A stretch of 64,000 nucleotides of DNA from Bacteroidota bacterium. Lineage in GTDB: Bacteria > Bacteroidota > Bacteroidia > Sphingobacteriales > Sphingobacteriaceae. The notes beneath the pieces are model-generated. The model saw only the letters and a program-made list of their open reading frames with translations, did not search any database and was not told the origin of the DNA. The DNA lies in contig JAEXHI010000031.1 in the NCBI GenBank assembly GCA_023450085.1, positions 186,001 to 250,000 on the forward strand, in the 5' to 3' direction. This document shows, one piece after another, positions 42,005 to 49,843 of this stretch (its first letter is position 1; each line of letters starts with the position of its first letter). A program made the translations under genes and the position numbers.

Positions 42005-43123
42005 TTAGGTTTGTTGTTCCACTTTTTCGATGGACCTGAATATTTCAAGGGCGACCTGTGGAACGATAGCATTTCCATAGGCCTTGATGCTCTCTACCTT
42101 CCATTTTGGAAAGGTAATTCCGTCCAGTTTTCGGGGAAGCCCATCATTTCGGCCACAAACCGGGGGTTGAGCTGGCCATCCATCCCAATTAGGAATTTCA
42201 CTGCTGCCGGCAGGTTTTTGTCGTCTACCCCTGCCACTCCCTTCCAGTCCCTTGCCACTGGAGTTGGCAACATGGAGATCAATCTCCCCAGGGTCATACT
42301 GTGCATACTGCCAGTCTTTATCTGGGTAGATTTCATCTTCGCCGTTGCTCCCGTGCTGTCCATCGTGGTAATGGTTGGAATAAGACCGTTGCTCGCCGCC
42401 ATTACGATGAGCGCATCCCTGATCGACCTTTGTTTCTTTGCCCCGTCCCTCGTTACCCTTTCCTTTACTTCCAGCGTTTTTGGATCTGTGGTGATCCTGT
42501 TGATATCCACCGTGTTCGGCGTAGGCAACAAACCAGGTTCGGTCTCTTCGATGTGGGGCGTCGACGGCGCAAGCTGGAATACACAGAACGATTGGGCTGC
42601 CATCTTCAAGCCTCGGAAGTACATATCCCGCTGATCCAATTTCTGAAATAATGCTTCCAATGACTCTTCGCTGGAGGCTGATGATGGTCTTGTTCGCTTC
42701 CTGTTCACCGTCCTTACAAAAAAGCTCAATCTCTTTGATTTCCATTTCAGATAAACTCTCCGGCTCCAGAATGGTGAACAGTCCAGCAACGTTTTCAAGA
42801 ACGATCCACTTTGGCCTTGCTTCCATAATAACTCTACGAGTTTCTGGCCAGAGGTAGCGGTCATCCGCTTTCCCCTTTCGCTTTCCGGCCTGGCTGAATG
42901 GCTGGCAAGGGAAACCTCCGCTGATGATGTCAACGTGTCCTCGATACTTAGTTGCATTGAATGTGAAGATATTCTCATAATGGTGTGTTTGTGGCCAGTA
43001 ATGTTTCAATATGGTCTGACAGAATGGATTGTTTTCACAGGAGAAAATATTCTGCCAGCCCATCCATGTGGCGGCGATATCAAAACCGCCGATACCACTA
43101 AATAGGCTACCGTGTCTTTGCAT
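42005..43123 (-). CDS. C5-cytosine DNA methyltransferase
   Basis: A 372-aa enzyme with motif I (SLFSGIGGFD), motif IV GGFPCQPFSQAG (catalytic Cys ~73), motif VI ENVAG, motif VIII-like RRDRTWFVA and motif X YGNAIVPQVA. The target-recognition region (~215-320) is low-complexity (SKNAGSKGKGNEGRG). It probably protects the element from restriction in new hosts. No restriction enzyme is next to it. A long second frame lies inside it (see 42094-42978). It follows the hairpin-rich non-coding region and precedes mobA. Confidence 0.92.
   Translation of the reverse strand: MQRHGSLFSGIGGFDIAATWMGWQNIFSCENNPFCQTILKHYWPQTHHYENIFTFNATKYRGHVDIISGGFPCQPFSQAGKRKGKADDRYLWPETRRVIMEARPKWIVLENVAGLFTILEPESLSEMEIKEIELFCKDGEQEANKTIISLQRRVIGSIISEIGSAGYVLPRLEDGSPIVLCIPACAVDAPHRRDRTWFVAYAEHGGYQQDHHRSKNAGSKGKGNEGRGKETKVDQGCAHRNGGEQRSYSNHYHDGQHGSNGEDEIYPDKDWQYAQYDPGEIDLHVANSSGKGLEGSGRGRRQKPAGSSEIPNWDGWPAQPPVCGRNDGLPRKLDGITFPKWKVESIKAYGNAIVPQVALEIFRSIEKVEQQT
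42094..42978 (-). CDS. Possible overprinted gene inside the methyltransferase (+1 frame), 294 aa
   Basis: An open frame on the same strand, shifted by +1, covers 79% of the methyltransferase. Its product has repeated LPTP segments (GLLPTPNTVD, MLPTPVARDWKG), FQLAPSTPHIEETE and an ending LNPRFVAEMMGFPENWTELP. I recall proteins with the same phrases annotated beside or over cytosine methyltransferase genes in phages and Bacteroidota. It may be a real second product or a shadow kept open by codon bias; a 353-base-wise longer antisense frame (41573-42634) is also open here, which shows bias alone can do much. No clear ribosome binding site precedes 42978. Confidence 0.35.
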   Translation of the reverse strand: MRISSHSMQLSIEDTLTSSAEVSLASHSARPESERGKRMTATSGQKLVELLWKQGQSGSFLKTLLDCSPFWSRRVYLKWKSKRLSFFVRTVNRKRTRPSSASSEESLEALFQKLDQRDMYFRGLKMAAQSFCVFQLAPSTPHIEETEPGLLPTPNTVDINRITTDPKTLEVKERVTRDGAKKQRSIRDALIVMAASNGLIPTITTMDSTGATAKMKSTQIKTGSMHSMTLGRLISMLPTPVARDWKGVAGVDDKNLPAAVKFLIGMDGQLNPRFVAEMMGFPENWTELPFQNGR

Positions 43124-43213
43124 AAGCTAGCTTTGTTTCGTGAATAAAAAGGGAATTGGTTGGGTTTCGGTTGCAGAAAAAGCGAGTTGCGAGCTTTTTC
43201 CTTCCTTAGTTCC

Positions 43214-43246
43214 GCCTTAGCCCATCGGGCTGGGCGGGTCTAAGGC
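43214..43246. other. Hairpin 1 of the non-coding region (oriT candidate)
   Basis: GCCTTAG-CCC ... GGG-TCTAAGGC forms a stem with a GC-rich loop. It is the first of three consecutive hairpins upstream of the methyltransferase and mob genes. Confidence 0.55.
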
Positions 43247-43308
43247 AAGTTAGTTTTTGTCGGGCAGCCCAGCCGTAGGCGGGCTGTACGGACAAAAACA
43301 CAACTTGC
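43245..43308. other. Long composite hairpin (oriT candidate)
   Basis: Three nested stems: GCAAGTT/AACTTGC (7 bp), GTTTTTGTC/GACAAAAAC (9 bp) and GCAGCCC/GGGCTGT (6 bp plus a wobble pair), with loop AGCCGTAGGC. Such structures upstream of a mob operon are typical of relaxase recognition sites, but a nic site cannot be read without a match. Confidence 0.55.
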
Positions 43309-43323
43309 GGAAAACAAAACAAG

Positions 43324-43361
43324 AAAAGCCCTTATGCCGTCTTCACGGAAATGGGGCTTTT
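43324..43361. terminator. Terminator-like hairpin
   Basis: AAAAGCCC ... GGGCTTTT with an inner CCGT-CTTC-ACGG stem and a T-run on the plus strand. It separates the Toprim operon (minus strand, stop at 43722, 360 bases away) from the methyltransferase/mob operon. Confidence 0.6.
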
Positions 43362-43374
43362 TCGGGATTGGGCA

Positions 43375-43721
43375 TAGCGATATCCAGATAGTGGAATAGT
43401 CGATAATATGGATATATGCAGGTATAACTATTCAGATCAGCAGAAAGGTATCTATAAGTTATGTATATATCCACATCAGCGGATAGACGGATATTGGAAT
43501 AAGGGGATATCTATATTTGCAGATAGTGACATAGCTCTTTAGCCGTACATTCAACTATCCATATATATGGATAGATGGGCAGGTAGGGCAACAACTTTGG
43601 GAATAGGCAGATATGTATATGTTTGTATATTTAGGTTATCGGATAGAGGGATAGTTGTATATATGGTTATATATTGGACCAGATATTTTATATACGCATT
43701 GCTGTATGGTCAGATATGGGA
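43375..43721. repeat. GATA/TATC-rich AT region
   Basis: About 350 non-coding bases with some 18 occurrences of GATA or TATC, many as GGATAT, GGATAG or CAGATA (for example ATATGGATAG near 43568 and GGATATCTATAT near 43503). The words are not a strict tandem array. No frame longer than about 30 codons is open. It could be a protein-binding array at oriT or a replication origin. Confidence 0.55.
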
Positions 43722-44669
43722 CTAACGCTTGGGGGCTGTCCATTGGATCTGCTGGCCCATGCCGTTCTTTATTTTTTCGTTATAATCTTTGAAGCCCTGA
43801 TATTCGTAGGACCGGTCAACCGCATGTCCAACTTCTGCAATCAGTTGCGTGGTACACTTTTTACCAGGACCATCGTTATCAAAATAGACATCTATCTTCG
43901 GTATGTCTCTGATACGGCCGATGACCTTGTCAAGATATACGATAGAATTTAGGATGATTGCCGTCGGTAGGATTTCAGGCTGTTTTTCCTTCAGCCAACT
44001 GAGATAGTCAAAGCGCCCCTCGAACAGCACCACATGGTCCGGGTTGCCCTTAACGATGGAAACTCCCTTGGCACCGATACTGCTCTTAAAGCCTTTGGCA
44101 TTGGAAAACTCCCAATTGCCATGCTCATTCTGCCACCCGATGGCATAAAACGTAGGCTGATCTTCCGTTTTGTCCGTTCGGCGGTAATAGACCTCGCTCA
44201 GATGGTCGCTTGCAACCTCTAGGATCCCTCTAGATTTAAGGTACTGGGTAAGCACATAGTTAGACCCTATCGGTCTGGTGTTCACAAGTTCGAACTTATA
44301 GCCTTCCTTTTCACCCTCAGGGGCATATTTTTCGGGTGGTCTGTATTCGGGAATAAGGGAAACATCCATATTGTTCACTTCTGTTATCTTGTGAAGAACC
44401 TCAACAAAGGAGAGCTGGGGCCAATAGGCAAGGCCCAACTGCACAATCCCGCCACCTTTGATGTTGGTTTCTCCGACACCTCCGCGATCGATCCATTTGC
44501 CTCCTGCATCCCAAACGGTAAATGAAGGTGTACCCTTTTTGGTTTCCCTGAGCATGCTGTGGAAAAAGAATTCCCTACCACTCTTCTTTACCGGATGGTG
44601 GCCAAGGCGGGAAAGGAAGTCAACGATGGAAATATTTTCCATCGTTGACATATCTATAAACCCAGTCAT
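43722..44669 (-). CDS. Toprim-domain primase-like protein
   Basis: A 315-aa protein. The N-terminal part (ISIVDFLSRLGHHPVKKSG, FFFHSMLR) resembles the CHC2-less primase front of Bacteroidota elements; the C-terminal Toprim core has HVVLFEGRFDYLSW (catalytic Glu) and IDVYFDNDGPGKK (DxD, ~260). It may prime the transferred strand (TraP-like role). Its start overlaps the stop of its paralogue by 4 bases. Confidence 0.85.
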   Translation of the reverse strand: MTGFIDMSTMENISIVDFLSRLGHHPVKKSGREFFFHSMLRETKKGTPSFTVWDAGGKWIDRGGVGETNIKGGGIVQLGLAYWPQLSFVEVLHKITEVNNMDVSLIPEYRPPEKYAPEGEKEGYKFELVNTRPIGSNYVLTQYLKSRGILEVASDHLSEVYYRRTDKTEDQPTFYAIGWQNEHGNWEFSNAKGFKSSIGAKGVSIVKGNPDHVVLFEGRFDYLSWLKEKQPEILPTAIILNSIVYLDKVIGRIRDIPKIDVYFDNDGPGKKCTTQLIAEVGHAVDRSYEYQGFKDYNEKIKNGMGQQIQWTAPKR

Positions 44670-45514
44670 GGCGCAACAACTATTTTTTGTGGATTTGATT
44701 TTTCTATGGCTGATAACGTTTCTTCATCCAGGTATTTCTTTCCCAGATAGACGGCGACATCATCAAACCTAGAAGCACGTTTTTTTGCGGCATTAAGGAA
44801 ATCTGGAGAATTCAGCACCAATATATTGGATTCCTGTTCTCTATTGGCATATCTCCAGTAGAGATAGTCAAGGTAATCCTCAAACAAGACAAGACTGTTG
44901 TTTTTGCCCTGGACAAATGTCATACCTTGTTTACCAAGGCATCCTGAGAAATTCTTACCCCTTACTTCCCAACCGCCATTCTCGTTCTGCCATCCTGCCG
45001 CAAAAAAGTCTTTTCGCCTTTTATTTTCATCGACGAAATAATAATAGACCTCCCTTAGATGGCCGATGGAAATTTCCCAAAGGCCCTGTGATTGTAGGTA
45101 TTCCCTAATTTCGGTATTACAGCCCACAGGTCTTGTCTCTTCGATATGGTATCGGGGAAGTTTTATGGCAAGTCTCTTTCTTCCACCATTTTTTGTTGGT
45201 TGTATCTGAATTTTATTCGCCAACAGTTGGACGATATCTCCTAGCTTCTCGGACACCTGAACGACATTGAGTTCAGGCCAATAGGCGCTGCAGAAATCGA
45301 TGACATTTCCGCTCTTCCTAGTCAACCGGTCATACCAAATGTTCAGCTGCTCGTTGACGATAAAAGAAGATCTGCTATCGGCGCTTTTCAGAACATCATA
45401 ATACAGATGTTCATTGCCATTGATCTTGGCGGGACTATGTCCCAAGTGTTCCAACAACATGCCCAAGGGTAACTGTCCACCAATAGAACACGTATTCAAA
45501 AATGTAGCTTCCAT
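44666..45514 (-). CDS. Toprim-like paralogue with decayed active site
   Basis: A 282-aa protein homologous to the following gene along its length (LGMLLEHLGHSPAKINGNEH; AAGWQNENGGWEVRGKNFSG). The Toprim acidic positions are changed: SLVLFEDYLDYLYW keeps a Glu, but the DxD segment reads VAVYLGKKYLDEE. It is probably inactive as a primase and may act as a regulatory or structural partner. The two genes are translationally coupled. Confidence 0.75.
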   Translation of the reverse strand: MEATFLNTCSIGGQLPLGMLLEHLGHSPAKINGNEHLYYDVLKSADSRSSFIVNEQLNIWYDRLTRKSGNVIDFCSAYWPELNVVQVSEKLGDIVQLLANKIQIQPTKNGGRKRLAIKLPRYHIEETRPVGCNTEIREYLQSQGLWEISIGHLREVYYYFVDENKRRKDFFAAGWQNENGGWEVRGKNFSGCLGKQGMTFVQGKNNSLVLFEDYLDYLYWRYANREQESNILVLNSPDFLNAAKKRASRFDDVAVYLGKKYLDEETLSAIEKSNPQKIVVAP

Positions 45515-45543
45515 GATTTTTATTTTTTGGTCTTGAAAATTGT

Positions 45544-45828
45544 TCAGATATAGAGTATGGCATCGAGGGCTTTTCGGATCGCCTCTACTTCGATGCGCTC
45601 AATACGCCAGGTCGCCGATTGGTTGCCATCCTTACGGGGAGTGATCAGTCCCTGATCGATCCATCTCTCGATATTTTTTCGTCCATAGGCACGGAATGCC
45701 TCCGACTTGGTCAGGTATGGCTTGAGTCTGCCTATGCTGGAAAGTGCTAAATTTGCTCCGATTTCGGCTGCGTCACGAAGGAGTTTCCCAAGCTGATAAT
45801 TCGTCAATTGGATATCCATAGTATTCAA
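45544..45828 (-). CDS. Small HTH-like protein, copy 2 (excisionase-like)
   Basis: A 94-aa protein with a core (LTKSEAFRAYGRKNIERWIDQGLITPRKDG) that reads as a MerR/excisionase-type winged helix: helix, turn, then a Trp-containing recognition helix and a basic wing. It is a paralogue of the 46156 gene. Such proteins in Bacteroidota ICEs often act in excision or control of transfer. It lies 29 bases upstream of the Toprim pair. Confidence 0.7.
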   Translation of the reverse strand: MNTMDIQLTNYQLGKLLRDAAEIGANLALSSIGRLKPYLTKSEAFRAYGRKNIERWIDQGLITPRKDGNQSATWRIERIEVEAIRKALDAILYI

Positions 45829-46155
45829 GGTTTAATAGAGATTATGGGCATCATATGCCCTAAGAGAACCGGCAGCGGGCAACGGGCCCGCTATAAATCC
45901 GCTTTGCCGGTTGATTTGTTCGGGACTACCAACGTCGTATCCTACGATACGGGCCACTTGGCAACTATACACGATAGCTTCCTCGGCCTGCCAATGCGCT
46001 TTCGGTTGTTGGTGCTTGATCTATTCAAATCCCCAGCCATATAGACTTAGAAGATTGTGATAAATACCTAACCTCACCTTCGCAAAATTTCCCGTTTCTT
46101 ACACGGGTTAATGCTTCATCCCTATACGTCAAAGACCATTGGGAAATGAAGAAGT
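45829..46155. other. Non-coding gap with two hairpins
   Basis: About 327 bases between the two HTH-like genes. It contains an imperfect hairpin AACCGGCA ... TGCCGGTT (~45870-45916) and a short palindrome CGTATC-CTAC-GATACG (~45934-45949). These may be a terminator and an operator for the flanking HTH proteins. Confidence 0.45.
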
Positions 46156-46434
46156 TTACCTTTCCGCCACTGGCAGGTAGGTAGTCCGGTTGCTGGTGGC
46201 GGCAACCGCCTCCAATTTATTCCGGTCCAGATATTTTCGGGATGCCCTTTCATTGCAGTTTGTGGGACTGATCAGACCTTCACTGATCCAACGGTCTACA
46301 TTGCAACGGCCAAAAAGCCGATAGGCTTCCGCCTTGCTGACCCGTTCCTGCAGCTGCCCACTTTCCGACAGGGCTTTTGTGGCTCCTTCCTTGGTGGCAT
46401 TTTTCAGTAGTAAAAACAGGTCTTTCAGCTTCAT
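46156..46434 (-). CDS. Small HTH-like protein, copy 1 (excisionase-like)
   Basis: A 92-aa paralogue of the 45544 gene with core VSKAEAYRLFGRCNVDRWISEGLISPTN. The shared framework (SKAEAxRxxGRxNxxRWIxxGLIxP) shows a duplication; the wings differ, suggesting different DNA targets. It lies between RteC and the Toprim operon, where CTnDOT keeps its excision regulators. Confidence 0.7.
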   Translation of the reverse strand: MKLKDLFLLLKNATKEGATKALSESGQLQERVSKAEAYRLFGRCNVDRWISEGLISPTNCNERASRKYLDRNKLEAVAATSNRTTYLPVAER

Positions 46435-46576
46435 AAGAGTTCCTAAAATTTCTTGGATTAACTATCCATTTCCGGAACAAAGCTTCAAAGTATTGGAAAG
46501 GTTGATTGACAACCTGTTGGGTCGGACCCAAAAATTATTTTTCAAAAAGTGGGATAGCAGGCTTTAAAGAAAGATT

Positions 46577-47452
46577 TTATCTAGAATTATTTTTGCGCTG
46601 TCTGCTAACATCGTCCTCCTCTTCCAGCCTGGTATTGATCGCGTCACGCATCCTGTCAATATATTTCGTCGAATTCGCCCTGTCCCTTCGTGAGATTTCG
46701 GTCCATCGTCTGTATGCCCTTCCGATCTGGACATTTAGGCTGTCTTCCATCCACTTAACAATTTCGGACACGCTTGCATTTCCATTATTGATTTGACCAG
46801 TCAGCCATAGGCCATAGGCAATTTCCACCAAATTGATGGACTCCCCAGTCCATTTCAGGTTCTTGGGCCGAGCCTGTCCAATTGTGACGGGCGAAAGGCC
46901 ATCCAAACCAAAAATCTGCTCTTGTATCCACGAAGCCAACTTCTCCAATGCCATAAATTTAGCAAAGAGATAGTCTCCCTTGGTGGCAAAACTGGGATCA
47001 GGCTCTCCAACGTTCGGAACCAATATACTGCCTGTCAGATTGCTACCTCTAAGAAAGAACAGTTCATCGAGTTCTGTCGCCTGCATCTTATAATACTGAT
47101 AATGGAAATCATGCAAACGAAAAAAGCGCTGGATAGTCCTAAGCTCGCCTAAAAGGAAATTTCTTATTTGGTTATCCTCTTGTTTCGGAATCCACGATTC
47201 CACGCTGTAGCGCTCAAAGGCATAAATTTTCCAACAATAGACTTGTGGCTTGACGTGCTTGAAGAAGTGGATTTCATCAGCTGGGGAAGCAAAAGGATTT
47301 TCCAGTACATAGTCCTTCAGCCTTGTCAGGGAATCTTCTACAGCTCCTACGGTCTGTTTCAATTTCTCTATCGGATTTAGCTCATTAAAGGCAATCCTGC
47401 CCATTTCATTTTCCAGCTCTTGAATCCGATCTTGGATAACATAATCTATCAT
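46577..47452 (-). CDS. rteC: RteC-family regulator of excision and transfer
   Basis: A 291-aa helical protein with segments (FFKHVKPQVYCWKIYAFERYSVE, LRTIQRFFRLHDFHYQYYKM, EIVKWMEDSLNVQIGRAYRRW) that match the RteC family. In CTnDOT RteC activates excision genes and so links a signal to transfer. It heads the minus-strand transfer region. No RteA/RteB pair is seen nearby, so its own control may differ, possibly through the Crp-like gene that is divergent to it. Confidence 0.85.
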   Translation of the reverse strand: MIDYVIQDRIQELENEMGRIAFNELNPIEKLKQTVGAVEDSLTRLKDYVLENPFASPADEIHFFKHVKPQVYCWKIYAFERYSVESWIPKQEDNQIRNFLLGELRTIQRFFRLHDFHYQYYKMQATELDELFFLRGSNLTGSILVPNVGEPDPSFATKGDYLFAKFMALEKLASWIQEQIFGLDGLSPVTIGQARPKNLKWTGESINLVEIAYGLWLTGQINNGNASVSEIVKWMEDSLNVQIGRAYRRWTEISRRDRANSTKYIDRMRDAINTRLEEEDDVSRQRKNNSR

Positions 47453-47817
47453 AAAAAAAAATTAAATGGATACGTCCCTAGCCTGTAAACTGGCCACCAC
47501 TCTTACTCGGGACGCTAAAGAGTATCATTTTCCCATACGCATATTAGTTGGTTGACAGATACAAAGTTCCGTCAGGACTTATGCAAATCCTTTGACAATT
47601 GTTAAAGTTTTTATAGGGCTAAAACGTGTCCAACGCGTACGATAATGATTTTTTTTGGACGATGTGTGATTATTATCACAAAATGCATCCATTTAACGCA
47701 TGGATTGAGACCGACAAAAGGGTACAAATGTCCCAAAATGACCAATAAAAAAACATCTTAAATACTTCGGCGTTTCCAAAGTGTAATCAACCATTCAATA
47801 ACCAAAACTTATAAATT
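47453..47817. other. Divergent intergenic region rteC / crp-like gene
   Basis: About 365 bases with no gene on either strand. It holds the promoters of both flanking genes. It contains the CRP-like palindrome at 47665-47680 and a CAATTG-centred palindrome (TTGACAATTGTTAA, ~47593). Confidence 0.6.
47665..47680. promoter_or_regulatory. CRP-like palindromic operator
   Basis: TGTGATTATTATCACA has two perfect 6-bp arms and matches the classical CRP/FNR-type pattern TGTGA-N6-TCACA. It lies 138 bases before the Crp-family gene at 47818 and 213 bases before rteC, both read away from it. Confidence 0.6.
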
Positions 47818-48429
47818 ATGGAAACCAACGAAACTGGCAGCTCTTCCCTGCTGGAGCTGTTGGGCAGTATTGCGCCCACCTCTGCGGAATATCAACAACG
47901 ACTTGCCGAACAGTTATTGACCGAAGCCCTTCCAATGAGACACCATCTGATAAGGGAAGGCGATATCTGCAGGAGGCTGTACTTTGTAGAATCGGGGCTA
48001 ATACGGTCCTATCATGTTGATGATTATGGAAACGAATGCACCAATTGGTTCTTGGGCCAGGGCGACCTTGCCTGTGCGGTCACCAGTTTCTTTGAACAGA
48101 AGCCCTCGCTGGAGAACATAGAAATATTACAAGAGAGTGTATTGGTCTCCATCACGTGGAACCAGTTGAACGCACTATATGCAGATTTTGCTGAGGCAAA
48201 CCTGATCGGGAGGATCATTACTCAGAAATATCTGGTCTTCGCCACGGAAATCTATATGCAGCGCCACACCCCAAAAATCATGGCCAGATATGCAAATCTG
48301 TTAAAACAACATCCCCACATCGAACAATTGACCACACAGGGAAACATCGCGTCCTATCTGGGCATCACAAGGGAGACACTTTCAAGACTTAAGGCCGAAA
48401 CTCTACGGAATCGCGAAAAGCAGCTATAA
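47818..48429 (+). CDS. Crp/Fnr-family transcriptional regulator
   Basis: A 203-aa protein with an N-terminal cyclic-nucleotide-binding-like barrel (RHHLIREGDICRRLYFVESGLIRSY) and a C-terminal winged helix with recognition segment NIASYLGITRETLSRLKAE. It lacks a clear cAMP-binding Arg/Ser pair, as is usual for Bacteroidota members. It is divergent from rteC and has a CRP-like palindrome upstream, so it may control itself and rteC (inference). Confidence 0.9.
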   Translation: METNETGSSSLLELLGSIAPTSAEYQQRLAEQLLTEALPMRHHLIREGDICRRLYFVESGLIRSYHVDDYGNECTNWFLGQGDLACAVTSFFEQKPSLENIEILQESVLVSITWNQLNALYADFAEANLIGRIITQKYLVFATEIYMQRHTPKIMARYANLLKQHPHIEQLTTQGNIASYLGITRETLSRLKAETLRNREKQL

Positions 48430-48430
48430 A

Positions 48431-49267
48431 TCAGCCTGTGGTTCGATCGAACAAAAGATTGTCATACCATACCTTAAATTCCGGAGATCTCCTCCTGGAA
48501 ACAATGATTTCGCAGGGAACCTGGATATTAAGTTTCAGCAAGACCCGTTTTACTGAAATGTTTTCCAGCTCCAGGATTGCCAACCGATGAACCATCCAGT
48601 GCCGCTGGCCACTATAGTAATCATTTTGTCCCAATCTTTTTAGGGACGCATTGATGGGCTCGACCCAGCCTGTTTTATTCCCGTGAAAGTCGTAGGCGAA
48701 CAGGCCTTCCCCGCACTTCAGTATCAGGGCGGGAGCCTCCATCCCATCTGGCAGAACAGGTTCCGATTCTGTCTTCTTCTGGACAACAAGTCGGACGGTA
48801 TGTTTGACTACTGGATTTAAGTGCATGAAATAGATGATATGACCTAGGTTGATGACCAATACGAACAGAACGATATCTCCGAAAAGCTTTCTGAAAAATG
48901 CCGTTTCGGGGAGCCAAAGGCCATGTAGGGCGAACAGTGCAGCTGCCAGGAAAAGTTCCAAGAGCAGCACCATCACAAAACCAAAGAAAAACTGTCTAAT
49001 GCCCCAGCTAAAAGTCAATCCCTTTCCGTTGTAATTCAACGAAAGCCTATAGCTTACCGCATAGATTGCCAACTGCAGGATCAGCGCTATCAGGGCACTG
49101 TAGACTACGGAATAATAATAAGAGGGCATTGCCAATAACTCCGACAAGGTCTCCCTCCGGCCATGGGTAACGATAAAATGCCCCGCGAACAATGCGATGA
49201 GGAAAGAGACCAAAAATACACGCAGGAAAAACTTTGAGCAGAGGTGGGGAAAAACTTTTTTCAGCAT
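48431..49267 (-). CDS. Membrane LytTR-type DNA-binding protein
   Basis: A 278-aa protein with about four N-terminal membrane segments (~18-40, 50-75, 85-112, 128-148) and a C-terminal LytTR-like domain (GLFAYDFHGNKTGWVEPIN, YYSGQRHWMVHRLAILELEN). Membrane LytTR proteins regulate transcription from the membrane. It converges with the Crp gene, their stops being one base apart. Confidence 0.78.
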   Translation of the reverse strand: MLKKVFPHLCSKFFLRVFLVSFLIALFAGHFIVTHGRRETLSELLAMPSYYYSVVYSALIALILQLAIYAVSYRLSLNYNGKGLTFSWGIRQFFFGFVMVLLLELFLAAALFALHGLWLPETAFFRKLFGDIVLFVLVINLGHIIYFMHLNPVVKHTVRLVVQKKTESEPVLPDGMEAPALILKCGEGLFAYDFHGNKTGWVEPINASLKRLGQNDYYSGQRHWMVHRLAILELENISVKRVLLKLNIQVPCEIIVSRRRSPEFKVWYDNLLFDRTTG

Positions 49268-49450
49268 ATCACAAGGCGTTAAGTAATTAGGTAGCTGAAC
49301 CGGACTAAATTAGTAAAATTTCCTTAAATGACCACTGGGAAATTTAGAAGGCACCACTCAGGAAATGACATCCTCAAAAATTTCCATCAAAAAAATAGTG
49401 CGTTTATATTGCCCAAAACAACAAATGGTTCCAATTTAAATCAAAGCAAC

Positions 49451-49843
49451 ATGCAAAAACAACCTTTCAATGAAAATGGATTGCAGTCAATCCTAATTGA
49501 GCTTTACGCACTAACTGACCAAGAACTTAATGAACAGGCCGCTGCACTCAGACAACAACCAAAGCTATGGATCAATGGACACTTCGAGCTTACCACTGCA
49601 CAGCTTGACTATCTGGACCAAATGCCTGTGGCAATCGCTTCCTTTATCGGTGATCAGGGAAGTTTTGCGATAGGCCATCGCCTACCGGTTACACTGAATA
49701 AGGAAGGCGATGCGACTGGAGACGAGGACAAACTCTTCAAGCCAAAAAGCAATCTTACGATTGAAACCGACAATGAGGGAAAAGTCATGGTAGGCGGTGA
49801 TATGTCGATAGACATCACCTATTTCAAAAAATATGGAACCTAA
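49451..49843 (+). CDS. Hypothetical protein, 130 aa
   Basis: The ATG at 49451 (MQKQPFNENGLQSILIEL) is preferred over 49328, since the earlier region is not protein-like. The product is soluble, with WINGHFELTTAQLDYLDQMP and a C-terminal MVGGDMSIDITYFKKYG. It overlaps the next Crp-like gene by 11 bases, so the three genes 49451-51045 form an operon. The role is unknown; its placement suggests a partner of the Crp-like proteins. Confidence 0.6.
   Translation: MQKQPFNENGLQSILIELYALTDQELNEQAAALRQQPKLWINGHFELTTAQLDYLDQMPVAIASFIGDQGSFAIGHRLPVTLNKEGDATGDEDKLFKPKSNLTIETDNEGKVMVGGDMSIDITYFKKYGT

Noticed and set aside
41573..42634. 353-aa plus-strand frame opposite mobA and the methyltransferase
   Set aside because: It is antisense to two well-supported genes and shows no recognisable motif; codon bias of the genes explains the open frame.
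43375..43721. CRISPR array
   Set aside because: The GATA-type words are short and irregularly spaced, with no constant repeat of 25-40 bases and no spacers; no cas gene is nearby.
45808..46044. 78-aa plus-strand frame in the gap between the two HTH-like genes
   Set aside because: It starts inside the 45544 gene, crosses hairpins and has no recognisable features.
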